DNA of 64,000 bases from Brevibacillus porteri (GCF_003013475.1 NZ_PXZO01000001.1:404633-468632), one strand, 5' to 3'; counted from the stretch's first letter, positions 27,273 through 35,061 are shown. The notes: generated by a model not told the origin, from the letters alone. Numbers and translations: made by a program.

Positions 27273-27671
27273 ATGTTTTACCACGGGATCATGTGGGAAT
27301 ATGTTACGAGAGAGTACCCTGTGCTATCACCGAGAAGGACCGCCAGAAGGAAGCGTGTGGCAGAGCAATTGTGGGATCGCATTCATCTGATCGAACAATT
27401 CGGTTTGGAGCCCGTTCATTTGCTTGAGGCCGACGAACATTACGATGCTGTCCGCTGTATACAAGAGTGCTTGGCATTTGGAGATACTGTTTTTGCCTTT
27501 GATCGCCTCCAGCTTCCGATGTGGCAATTGAGTAAGCATGAGATCGGTGTAGAAATATTAGACTTGCGAACGTGCACGGCCATCTATACCATTCGTCACG
27601 AGACAAAAGTAGAGGATTATTTTCCCAGCACACCCTGTTTTCGTGACCTTATGCCTATGAAGTTTTCGTAA
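27273..27671 (+). CDS. hypothetical protein, 132 aa
   Basis: Soluble, no signal peptide or membrane helix, unrecognised. The N-terminal third is basic (PRRTARRKRVAEQLWDRIH); the rest is mixed alpha/beta with a mildly acidic composition and one FxxDRLQLPMWQL segment. The ATG at 27273 follows GGGAGGA. It lies between the protease and a dispersed inverted repeat. I see no clue to function. Confidence 0.6.
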   Translation: MFYHGIMWEYVTREYPVLSPRRTARRKRVAEQLWDRIHLIEQFGLEPVHLLEADEHYDAVRCIQECLAFGDTVFAFDRLQLPMWQLSKHEIGVEILDLRTCTAIYTIRHETKVEDYFPSTPCFRDLMPMKFS

Positions 27672-27717
27672 TCCTATTGCATCTGCCAAAAGTCGACATT
27701 ATGATAGTCCTATACGA

Positions 27718-27813
27718 GTACGTCAAAAAGTCGTCTTTTCAGCACCTTTTTCGATGTCCAATAGGCTTCCAGTACTACTACGTACTTTTTGAACAACCTC
27801 TAAGAGTGAATTG
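27718..27813. repeat. dispersed short inverted-repeat element
   Basis: The left arm (GTCAAAAAGTCGT, 27722-27734) and the right arm (ACGTACTTTTTGAAC, near 27779-27793) are near-complements; the right flank continues AACCTCTAAGAGTGAATTG. The right part recurs at 16434-16464 and the arm pair at 62507-62564. No coding capacity. Confidence 0.6.
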
Positions 27814-27830
27814 CCCGGGAAAGGAAGAGA

Positions 27831-28295
27831 ATGCAGATGATAGTCCAGTACCTTGATCCATTTCTTGAATCAGCTTCGTCCGTGATTCAACAAGTATGCA
27901 ATGTCGACATTTCGCGTGGAGAGTTAGCTGAAAGAGAATGGAGCCATGTAGAAGGCCATACATGGATTCGAATCGGAATGACAGGTCAATTACAAGGTGA
28001 GGTCTTTTTCGGTCTGCAAGAGGAATTGGCTTTGCGCATTGTCTCGGCCATGATGGGCGGCTATCCCGTGCAAGAGATGGATGAGCTCGGAAAAAGCGCC
28101 ATTTCCGAGTTGGGGAACATGATTTCCGGGAATGCGAGTACGCTTTTGTCCAATCGAGGTGTTCTTGTAGACATTACCCCGCCCTTATTTTTACACCAGC
28201 ATGACTTGAAAGGCATGGCAGGGACAGCATTGACTGCACCGCTCGATCTCCATGATATGGGCAGACTGGATATTCAAATTATTGTGATAAGATAG
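27831..28295 (+). CDS. CheX-like chemotaxis phosphatase domain protein
   Basis: A 154-aa single-domain protein of the CheX/CheC/FliY class, which dephosphorylates CheY-P. The key motif is SELGNMISGNAS, giving the family's E-x2-N pair near residues 90-95. The preceding hydrophobic IVSAMMGGYPVQEMDELG is also typical. AAGGAAGAG precedes the ATG at 27831 (a second ATG at 27837 is possible). No other chemotaxis gene is nearby, so its partner is elsewhere in the genome. Confidence 0.8.
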   Translation: MQMIVQYLDPFLESASSVIQQVCNVDISRGELAEREWSHVEGHTWIRIGMTGQLQGEVFFGLQEELALRIVSAMMGGYPVQEMDELGKSAISELGNMISGNASTLLSNRGVLVDITPPLFLHQHDLKGMAGTALTAPLDLHDMGRLDIQIIVIR

Positions 28296-28319
28296 AGGCG
28301 GCTAATGGCCGTCTTTTTT
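28296..28319 (+). terminator. terminator after the CheX-like gene
   Basis: AGGCGGC-TAAT-GGCCGTCT with wobble pairing, followed by T6. Confidence 0.65.
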
Positions 28320-28369
28320 GTGAAGGATACGTAGCTACACATCATCATTCAAAGGAGGGATGGAAAGAG

Positions 28370-28894
28370 ATGGATCATTACTTCTCGATTTGTTCAGCTG
28401 AGATGTATTATGAGAAATACATGGCCTTTTTATTGGAAAACTACGACCAGCTCCGCATGCCATATTCCTTTCCTGTGGCGCTCAGTTTTCTGGCGAGTCC
28501 CGTTTTAATGGAGGGGAAAGCATTTCTTTGCTTCAACGATGACGATGAAGTGATCGGTGCTTTTTCGTACATTTACGGGACAGGTGAAAATCAGTACGAA
28601 GACAAGCATATCGTTCAAATTCAGGTGGTCTATTTTTTAGAACAGTATCGCAGCAGTCGCCTTTTTTTGCACGCTCTTCAGTATGTAACCGAATATATTG
28701 CCTATATGGAGGAGGACGTGAAGGAGTTTCGATTCTGGACTTCCTCGGAAGACTCTTTACGGAAATTGTTTACCAAGATTGCAGAACGAGTAGCTTCTGT
28801 GGAAACGGCAAACGGTCCATTGGATGAATATCGCGCATCGTTTTTTGCTTGGCAATCCTATGCAGCCAGGTTTCAACATGAACCATTTTTCTAA
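28370..28894 (+). CDS. acyltransferase-like protein 1 of the peptide/ABC unit
   Basis: A 174-aa soluble protein with a weak GNAT-like pattern: a beta-hairpin region (AFLCFNDDDEVIGAFSYIYG), then VVYFLEQYRSSRLFLHALQYV at residues 86-106, noted here as VVYFLEQYRSSRLFL, where GNATs have the V-x3-YRGxGxG acetyl-CoA loop. The glycines of that loop are replaced, so it may not bind acetyl-CoA. It is paralogous to the protein at 31031: both share YRxSRxFL, an E-x-V-K segment, and an LxxLFxK(I/F)AxxV block. AAAGGAGGG precedes the ATG. It is 20 bp from the ABC gene; role could be peptide modification or immunity (inference). Confidence 0.5.
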   Translation: MDHYFSICSAEMYYEKYMAFLLENYDQLRMPYSFPVALSFLASPVLMEGKAFLCFNDDDEVIGAFSYIYGTGENQYEDKHIVQIQVVYFLEQYRSSRLFLHALQYVTEYIAYMEEDVKEFRFWTSSEDSLRKLFTKIAERVASVETANGPLDEYRASFFAWQSYAARFQHEPFF

Positions 28895-28914
28895 TCCAAG
28901 AAGGAGACGTTACG

Positions 28915-31008
28915 ATGCTGTTCGTCATCAAAAAACTGTTTGGCTACATACGCCCCTATAAGCTCCTGAGTTTCCTTTTTTTCCTCACGCTTGCACTTGA
29001 TCTGCTTTTTTTATCCTTGGCACCTCTTAGTTTCCAGATGATCATTGACAAAGCGATTGTTCCCAAAAATATGCACATTTTCACAGTCATCATGATCGTA
29101 TTGGCGATTAGCGGGTTTATCTGTGTCAGTGCTGGAATGATCAGTGATTATGTGCTGGCAAAGCTAAATGCACGTGTTCAAAATGATTTGCGGCAAAAAC
29201 TGTTTGCGCATATGCAGCATTTGCCGGTCAGCTATTTCCACAAAACGCGTTCGGGTGAACTGGTCTCTTCCTTTTCAGTGGATTTGCCTGTCATTGACAG
29301 ATCATTGGCCATTCTCTTCACGACGGGTATTCAGTCATTGGTGGTCGTGACGATTAGTACGATAGTTTTGTTTTACTTAGAATGGGTGATGGCGCTGTGT
29401 ATTTTGGTGGGAGCAATCTTGATCTTTACAGGTCCTTATTTGCTTGGCCGACGTGCCCATGCCGTCAATGCCGCATACAAAGAACAGCTCGCAGCTATGA
29501 CGAATGATGTTCAGGAAAATACGAAAGCGCAAATGGTCATCAAGGGATTCAACCTGCAAGATGTCATGATCGATAAATTTAATGGAAGACTCAAATTGCT
29601 GATGGTCAGCAACTATCGCAAAAATCTGATGGCAGCGAAGCTGGAGCGAATTCCTGCGCTATGCTTACTACTCATCAACTTTACGATCATTGGCTTTGGT
29701 TCCTATCTGGCACTCACCGGGCGAATCTCTGTCGGTTCGCTTGTCGCCTTTTTCACCATGTATACGTCGATGGGGAATGCAGTGTTTAATCTGACCTTTA
29801 TGCTCCCTCTGATTACAGATGCACAAGTCAGTATGGAACGAATCCACAAGGTACTGGATGAACCTAGTGAAAAAGTCGACCATTCTACAGCAGATCCGCT
29901 CGATTTGCGTATGACTGAAGTGTCCGTAAAAAATGTTACGTTTGGCTATCAGGAAAATCAGTTGTCTATCAATCAGGTCAGCATGCAGATTCCGGCTCGG
30001 ACAAAAGTTGCCATTGTTGGCTCCAGCGGGTCTGGAAAAAGCACGATCGTTCAGCTGATAGTAGGCTTTTATGAACCTATTTCTGGTCATATCGAGATAA
30101 ACGGCACAAAACTCGATGAATATAATCGGGGAGCCTTCCGCAACCATGTAGGGGTCGTTTTTCAAGATAACTTTCTTTTTCACGGAACATTAGCCGAAAA
30201 CATCCGGCTCGGCAAACTCGATGCGACCAACGATGAGCTGAGGATGGCTGCACAGCAAGCGGAGATCCATGACTATATCATGAGTCTACCAGACAAGTAC
30301 GAAACACTTGTTTTGGATGGGGGAAGCAACCTGTCTGGGGGACAAAGGCAGCGACTTGCCATTGCTCGAGCGATTCTGCGTAATCCTTCTCTACTCATTC
30401 TAGATGAAGCAACTTCTGCTCTCGATCCCATTTCAGAGGCTTCTATTAACAAGACCTTTGCGAAGCTTTCCAGCGATCGGACTGTCATTACGGTGACACA
30501 TCGTTTGTCAATGATAACGGACATGGATCAAATATTTGTGTTGGAGCACGGGGAACTAGTGGAGCAAGGGACACACTCTCAACTGTTGCAAAAGCGGGGT
30601 TATTACAAAAGGCTATGGGAGAAACAAAGTGTGGTGGCCAGCCCAGAAGGTGTTATGGATGTTCTAGGTGTCGACGTGTCTGATATTTTGCATCTTTTCC
30701 ATACCGAGACGTTTACTGCTGGACAGACGATCATTCGGGAAGGAGAAGCAGCAGAAAAGTTTCATATCCTTGCACGCGGAAAGGTAGAAGTTTCCCAAAC
30801 ATCTGCTGAATTTGAGGAGCAGATTCGACTTGCGATTCTGGAGGACGGCGATCACTTTGGAGAAACAGACCTAGCGGGTGCTTTACAGACAACAACGGTG
30901 ACGGCTCTCACTTCTTGTGTTGTTTTGACCTTACCTTTGAAGGTATACCAGTACATCACGTCCCAATACTCGACGATTGGCAAAAACGCCCAACAGCTAA
31001 TACGCTAA
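28915..31008 (+). CDS. ABC exporter with C-terminal cyclic-nucleotide-binding-type domain
   Basis: A 697-aa half-transporter of the peptide/multidrug exporter class. Residues about 1-320 form six membrane helices; the ATPase follows with Walker A VGSSGSGKST, signature LSGGQRQRLAIARAIL, Walker B LLILDEATSAL and the H-loop VTHRLSM. From about residue 575 a cNMP-binding-type beta-roll is fused (FTAGQTIIREGEAAEKFHI, FGETDLAGALQTTTVTAL). The phosphate-binding arginine of that cassette appears replaced by Thr. No N-terminal C39 peptidase is present, so any peptide cargo would be leaderless or processed elsewhere. Neighbours suggest export of the 38-aa peptide. Confidence 0.85.
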   Translation: MLFVIKKLFGYIRPYKLLSFLFFLTLALDLLFLSLAPLSFQMIIDKAIVPKNMHIFTVIMIVLAISGFICVSAGMISDYVLAKLNARVQNDLRQKLFAHMQHLPVSYFHKTRSGELVSSFSVDLPVIDRSLAILFTTGIQSLVVVTISTIVLFYLEWVMALCILVGAILIFTGPYLLGRRAHAVNAAYKEQLAAMTNDVQENTKAQMVIKGFNLQDVMIDKFNGRLKLLMVSNYRKNLMAAKLERIPALCLLLINFTIIGFGSYLALTGRISVGSLVAFFTMYTSMGNAVFNLTFMLPLITDAQVSMERIHKVLDEPSEKVDHSTADPLDLRMTEVSVKNVTFGYQENQLSINQVSMQIPARTKVAIVGSSGSGKSTIVQLIVGFYEPISGHIEINGTKLDEYNRGAFRNHVGVVFQDNFLFHGTLAENIRLGKLDATNDELRMAAQQAEIHDYIMSLPDKYETLVLDGGSNLSGGQRQRLAIARAILRNPSLLILDEATSALDPISEASINKTFAKLSSDRTVITVTHRLSMITDMDQIFVLEHGELVEQGTHSQLLQKRGYYKRLWEKQSVVASPEGVMDVLGVDVSDILHLFHTETFTAGQTIIREGEAAEKFHILARGKVEVSQTSAEFEEQIRLAILEDGDHFGETDLAGALQTTTVTALTSCVVLTLPLKVYQYITSQYSTIGKNAQQLIR

Positions 31009-31030
31009 CGAACAGAAAAAGAAAGGCAGT

Positions 31031-31561
31031 GTGCAAAGGATGCATGTCCAATTTAGAAGTTGTACCAGTGACAATGATTTTGCCCAGTTCACGCTATTCT
31101 TTATGCGCAATCGATTGGAATTTAGTCGTATGTTTTCCCTTAGTGACACGCTCATTCATATTTTGACGTTCCTCCCGGATTCTCATTTGATCCTGATAGA
31201 GGACGAGCGCGGTAAAGTGGTCGGATGGGGCCACTATCAATACATGACAGCAGAAAGGCAACCAGACCCAGAGGGCGAAATTTGCTATATCCATTCAGTC
31301 ATCGTTGCAGAAAAATATCGAAGGAGCAGGGTATTTCTGAAAGGCTTTCGCCATCTGATCAGACAGGTCCAAGAAGAAAATGAACACGTGAAACAAGTGA
31401 CCTTTCGTGCAGATGCTAGTCATGCCTATCTGAACCGGCTCTATTCGAAATTTGCACAGGTTGCAGGGGAGCAGGAGGGCTATTACGGACAAGAAAACAT
31501 CTACATGGCCGAAATCAATCAACTCGCTTCCTATCTGGGAGCCGTAATTGACGATAAATAA
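31031..31561 (+). CDS. acyltransferase-like protein 2 of the peptide/ABC unit
   Basis: A 176-aa paralogue of the protein at 28370. The corresponding segment is SVIVAEKYRRSRVFLKGF (residues 89-106), followed by VKQVTFRADASHAYLNRLYS and KFAQVAGEQEGYYGQENIYM, which resembles the C-terminal part of GNAT folds. The loop glycines are again missing. Start is the GTG at 31031 after GAAAGG; an ATG at 31040 is possible. It follows the ABC gene by 22 bp and precedes the small peptide gene by 49 bp with no terminator between. Confidence 0.5.
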   Translation: MQRMHVQFRSCTSDNDFAQFTLFFMRNRLEFSRMFSLSDTLIHILTFLPDSHLILIEDERGKVVGWGHYQYMTAERQPDPEGEICYIHSVIVAEKYRRSRVFLKGFRHLIRQVQEENEHVKQVTFRADASHAYLNRLYSKFAQVAGEQEGYYGQENIYMAEINQLASYLGAVIDDK

Positions 31562-31610
31562 GGAAAAATGCTATTCTTAAGAAGATATTGTCAGAAAGGA
31601 GGTGTATCAG

Positions 31611-31727
31611 ATGATTCCAATGGTGCCACGGTTGAAAGACGGAGTAAGAAAACCTTTCACTGCTTCGATTCAAAATCTTCTCACGAAAAATGAGCAGCTG
31701 CGTGTAGCTACTTCTTCTACGAAGTAG
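31611..31727 (+). CDS. 38-aa basic peptide, candidate cargo of the ABC exporter
   Basis: Open frame of 38 codons preceded by an ideal ribosome site AAAGGAGGTG with 8-nt spacing. The peptide begins MIPMVPRLKDGVRKP, is basic (K/R-rich), has no Cys or Trp, an amphipathic middle (SIQNLLTKNEQL) and a Ser/Thr-rich end RVATSSTK. No signal peptide and no double-glycine leader. A terminator follows at 31774. It resembles no family I know. Being last in a unit with an exporter and two acyltransferase-like proteins, it may be a secreted signal or ribosomally made antimicrobial (inference). Confidence 0.6.
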   Translation: MIPMVPRLKDGVRKPFTASIQNLLTKNEQLRVATSSTK

Positions 31728-31773
31728 TCGATCAGCTATCATCTTTTTCGAATCAACTGTCCCAAGAATGGAG

Positions 31774-31810
31774 AAGTGGTTGACAGGCTATCCTGCTCAG
31801 CCACTTTTTT
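31774..31810 (+). terminator. terminator of the peptide/ABC unit
   Basis: AAGTGGTTGACAGG pairs with CCTGCTCAGCCACTT (one bulge, one mismatch) and T6 follows. Confidence 0.8.
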
Positions 31811-31850
31811 ATTTCTTTTTGAATAGAATAAAAAAATAAAATATTTTCTA

Positions 31851-31879
31851 TTGTCTGGATGATTTTTAATAGATAGTGT
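31851..31879 (+). promoter_or_regulatory. possible sigma-A promoter of the permease genes
   Basis: TTGTCT and TAGTGT with a 17-bp spacer, in AT-rich DNA 32 bp before the first permease start. Confidence 0.4.
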
Positions 31880-31910
31880 ATTGTTGGAAATAGTAAGGGG
31901 GTATGAGAGC

Positions 31911-32774
31911 TTGACCTATGTAAAACAATTAATTGGGATGTTTTTCCTAGTTATCGTCGTTTGCGGTGGGCCGTTCATGCTATATACGCAAGAGGAAGAA
32001 ATCGTGTTCGAACCGGGAAATATCGTAGTTCATACGGTATATCTGATTCAGCAGATTGCAGAGGGCTCCCTCGGAACCTATTATTCGGGGCAAACGGAAA
32101 GGAGCATCGCTGAGGATATCCTCCCATTTGCAATTAGCTCCTTTGAACTACTGTTTGCAAGTGTTGGTGTCGCAGTCCTTGCTAGTATTATTTTTGGATT
32201 GCTATTGCAGCGCTTTCGGATTGTACGTCAATTTCAAAAGGTTTTGAATCTGCTTGCCACGATTCCTGACTTTATCCTAATTGTTGTTTCGATTGTGGGT
32301 GCTGTCGGATTTTACAAGCTGACGAACATTCGAATTATCACCCTGTCACCTATAAGTGACTCTGAGAGTACATGGTTTCCGATCACGTTACTGTCAATTG
32401 GACCAACGATTTTCCTCATGAAGGTTGTCAGCCTGAAGTATGTACAAATCGGCGGCGAAGACTACATTAAAACAGCACTTGCCAAGGGGATGGGGATTTG
32501 GCATGTTCTCATTCACCACGTCTATAAAAATATCAAGCCGTTTCTCATTGCTGATTTAAAGAAGACGATTGCCATTACGGTAGCCAACTTGTTTATTGTT
32601 GAGTACTTATTAAACGTCGTAGGATTGACTCGCTTTATTTTTAGTAAAGATGGCGGTTACGAATTCAATGCTGCTGTCATGGGACTTTTAGGTATTATTT
32701 TGCTATCCATTTTGGTCTATGTATTGATTCGTCTCATTCTGTATGTGATTGAACGCGCGGTTGTGTATAAATAG
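31911..32774 (+). CDS. DppB/OppB-like ABC transporter permease
   Basis: A 287-aa membrane protein of the dipeptide/oligopeptide permease class, with an N-terminal helix and about five further helices. The EAA-type ATPase-contact loop reads IKTALAKGMGIWHVLIHHVYKNIKP (shown in part: ALAKGMGIWHVLIHHVYKN). The start is a TTG at 31911 after AAGGGGG; an upstream TTG at 31881 has no ribosome site. No binding protein or ATPase is adjacent. Confidence 0.75.
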   Translation: MTYVKQLIGMFFLVIVVCGGPFMLYTQEEEIVFEPGNIVVHTVYLIQQIAEGSLGTYYSGQTERSIAEDILPFAISSFELLFASVGVAVLASIIFGLLLQRFRIVRQFQKVLNLLATIPDFILIVVSIVGAVGFYKLTNIRIITLSPISDSESTWFPITLLSIGPTIFLMKVVSLKYVQIGGEDYIKTALAKGMGIWHVLIHHVYKNIKPFLIADLKKTIAITVANLFIVEYLLNVVGLTRFIFSKDGGYEFNAAVMGLLGIILLSILVYVLIRLILYVIERAVVYK

Positions 32775-32808
32775 CCCAGACTTCTTTTGGAATGAGTGAG
32801 GGTATGGT

Positions 32809-33732
32809 ATGAGGAAACGGTTCAATTGGGCTTTATGGCTAGGTTGTATCTTGGTATTTTTTCTAATGATTATCGGTGTAGCCGGACCTTATTTGGCCCC
32901 CTATGACATCGATTACCAGGTGAAAGTTCGCAATGAGATGGTAAACGGGAAGCAAGTGATCATTTCGCCTCCTTTGGCACCTTCAGGCGAGCATTTGTTG
33001 GGTACGGATAAATGGGGCTATGATTTGCTTACAAAACTGCTCCACGGGGCACCTTACACCATTTTTATTACGCTCTTGATTGCGTTATTGCGATTATTGA
33101 TTGGAGCATGGATCGGTCTGTATATTGGGATATTGGACAAGCAGCAGCGTTGGTGGATTGCGATAGAGAACGCCTGGGGGTACATGCCCATATTTATTCC
33201 TGTCTATTTTTTATTGAAAGGAATCAATATCAATCCCGAATTGCCAACGTTTACGCTCGTGTTGTTTTTCGTAGTGGTAGTGGCAGTGCTTGGGACGCCT
33301 TCGGTAGCTGCGTCCATCCGTCAAAAAACGGAGCAAATCAAGGAATCCCAGTACGTTTTGGCTGCGACTTCGCTGGGGGCTGGGCGGGATCAGATCATCT
33401 TTCGCCACATCCTGCCGCATTTGAAGGAGCATCTGGTCATTGTCCTGGTGACAGAGATGATCGCCACCATGACGTTGATGGGGCTTCTCGGGATTTTTGG
33501 TCTATTTGTAGGCGGCACGACTATGTACTATGACCCTGTTGAGTATCACTCGACCACACATGAATGGGCAGGACTGCTCGGGACTTACCGAAGCTTTGTC
33601 TACACGAATTACACGTGGATTTTCCTGATTCCACTTGCTGCTTATATGCTTGCAATCGGTTCCTTTAGTCTATTGGCCAAAGGATTGCGTGATAAATTCG
33701 AACAGACGTATAGTCGTACCCCATTTATTTAA
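32809..33732 (+). CDS. DppC/OppC-like ABC transporter permease, copy 1
   Basis: A 307-aa permease with an N-terminal helix, an extracytoplasmic segment (LAPYDIDYQVKV, LLGTDKWGYDLL, the latter a DppC hallmark) and about five C-terminal helices. The EAA loop is TSLGAGRDQIIFRHILPHLK. By eye roughly three quarters of residues match the protein encoded immediately downstream. ATG follows GAGGG. Confidence 0.8.
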   Translation: MRKRFNWALWLGCILVFFLMIIGVAGPYLAPYDIDYQVKVRNEMVNGKQVIISPPLAPSGEHLLGTDKWGYDLLTKLLHGAPYTIFITLLIALLRLLIGAWIGLYIGILDKQQRWWIAIENAWGYMPIFIPVYFLLKGININPELPTFTLVLFFVVVVAVLGTPSVAASIRQKTEQIKESQYVLAATSLGAGRDQIIFRHILPHLKEHLVIVLVTEMIATMTLMGLLGIFGLFVGGTTMYYDPVEYHSTTHEWAGLLGTYRSFVYTNYTWIFLIPLAAYMLAIGSFSLLAKGLRDKFEQTYSRTPFI

Positions 33733-33776
33733 GCAGCTGGTCACTTTTCAGCATGAGGGATAAGTGAGGTTTTTTG

Positions 33777-34700
33777 ATGAAAAAACGATTCCATTTTTCT
33801 TTATGGCTAGGCAGTATTTTCGTGTTCCTTCTGATCGTGATCGCTGTGGCGGGGCCTTACTTGGCTCCCTATGATCTGGAATATCAAGCGAAGATGCGTC
33901 ACGAGGTTGTGAACGGTAAAAAAGTCATGGTCTCACCGCCCTTTCCGCCGTCAGAGGAACATTTACTCGGCACGGACAAATGGGGGTATGATTTACTGAC
34001 CCTCTTGCTCCATGGAGCGCCATACACCGTTTTTATTACCCTTGCGATCGCATTTATTCGCGTGTTACTTGGTACATGGATTGGACTTTATATCGGCATC
34101 CAAGATAAAGAACAGCGTTGGTGGATGGCGATTGAAAATGCATGGAGCTATATGCCTGTGTTTATTCCCGTGTATTTTCTTTTGCGAGGAATCAATGTGA
34201 ATTCCGAGCTGCCGACGTTCACGCTCGTGCTGATTTTCATTGGGCTTGTCTCTGTTCTTGGAACCCCTTCTGTAGCCTCTTCTGTGCGTCAAATGACCGA
34301 ACAAATTAAAGAATCACAATACGTTTTGGCTGCCATTGCACTGGGAGCAGGCCGGAATCAAATCGTCTTTCGCCACATCTTGCCACATTTGAAGGAACAG
34401 CTCATTATCATCTTGGTGACAGAAATGATCGCCGTCATGACCTTGATGGGGCTTCTTGGTATATTTGACCTGTTTGTCGGTGGTACGAAAATGACCTTTG
34501 ACCCGCTTCTGTATCATTCTATTACACACGAATGGGCAGGACTGCTTGGGTCTTATCGAGGCTTTATTTACAGTAACTATACGTGGATTTTTCTCGTACC
34601 ATTGGGGGCATTCATGATCGCCATTGGATCGTTTAGCTTGTTGGCCAAAGGTTTGCGTGACAAGTTCGAGCAAACGTATAATCGTACACCATTTATTTAA
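33777..34700 (+). CDS. DppC/OppC-like ABC transporter permease, copy 2 (tandem paralogue)
   Basis: A 307-aa paralogue of the previous gene with the same domain order and length. EAA loop IALGAGRNQIVFRHILPHLK. Identical blocks (LLGTDKWGYDLLT, FSLLAKGLRDKFEQTY) show a tandem duplication; divergence is spread over the whole length, so the copy is not fresh. Start is ATG 33777 behind AAGTGAGGT rather than the TTG at 33774. Two C-type subunits with one B-type subunit could give alternative heterodimers. Confidence 0.8.
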   Translation: MKKRFHFSLWLGSIFVFLLIVIAVAGPYLAPYDLEYQAKMRHEVVNGKKVMVSPPFPPSEEHLLGTDKWGYDLLTLLLHGAPYTVFITLAIAFIRVLLGTWIGLYIGIQDKEQRWWMAIENAWSYMPVFIPVYFLLRGINVNSELPTFTLVLIFIGLVSVLGTPSVASSVRQMTEQIKESQYVLAAIALGAGRNQIVFRHILPHLKEQLIIILVTEMIAVMTLMGLLGIFDLFVGGTKMTFDPLLYHSITHEWAGLLGSYRGFIYSNYTWIFLVPLGAFMIAIGSFSLLAKGLRDKFEQTYNRTPFI

Positions 34701-34706
34701 GTTGTG

Positions 34707-34741
34707 GTGCCCTTGATTTTTACGAATCAAGGGCATTTTTG
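34707..34741 (+). terminator. terminator of the permease genes
   Basis: GTGCCCTTGATT and AATCAAGGGCAT pair almost perfectly and T5 follows. Confidence 0.9.
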
Positions 34742-35030
34742 GTTGATCCGATTAAAAATAATGGAATGGAAGTCGATTTGTAGGGAGCAGTATATGTGTC
34801 GGGTGAATAGACTGGAGTGTCGGGGGCGGTGTTGGCCTTGGGTTCCGATGGCAATCTCATCAGGCGAGGCGAACTCGTCGCGATCTGAACGGGGGACAAC
34901 TGGCGGCCATCGTCGTCTCGAACGGAAAAATTCACGGCGGATGTCGAAGAGGTTTCTCAGCGGTGTTCGGAACCCATTGCCCATTTTCTGAATAGGATGT
35001 AAGGCAAAAGCCTAAAATCCTTGAAATTCC
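34742..35030. other. GC-rich stretch with unresolved or decayed coding sequence
   Basis: About 290 bp, clearly richer in G+C than its neighbours around 34790-34980. The minus-strand frame ending at 34720 (from about a GTG at 34935) has orderly codon use and reads NFSVRDDDGRQLSPVQIA and STSIPLFLIGSTKNALDS, but no ribosome site is present and a stop lies just upstream. The plus strand also has protein-like fragments (VLALGSDGNLIRRGELVAI) broken by a stop. Most likely a decayed gene; orientation undecided. Confidence 0.3.
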
Positions 35031-35031
35031 G

Positions 35032-35061
35032 GCACCATCACCCACCCCCCATCATAGGATA
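35032..35061 (+). promoter_or_regulatory. sigma-K-type promoter of gerE
   Basis: GCACC, exactly 16 bp, then CATAGGATA, matching the mother-cell sigma-K consensus (GCACm-N16-CATAnnnTA). The predicted start is about 55 nt before the gerE start codon. In B. subtilis gerE is known to be a sigma-K gene. Confidence 0.8.

Noticed and set aside
33774..34700. Third permease as a simple recent duplication
   Set aside because: The two C-type permeases differ evenly along their length and have unlike intergenic sequence, so they are established paralogues and not an assembly artefact.
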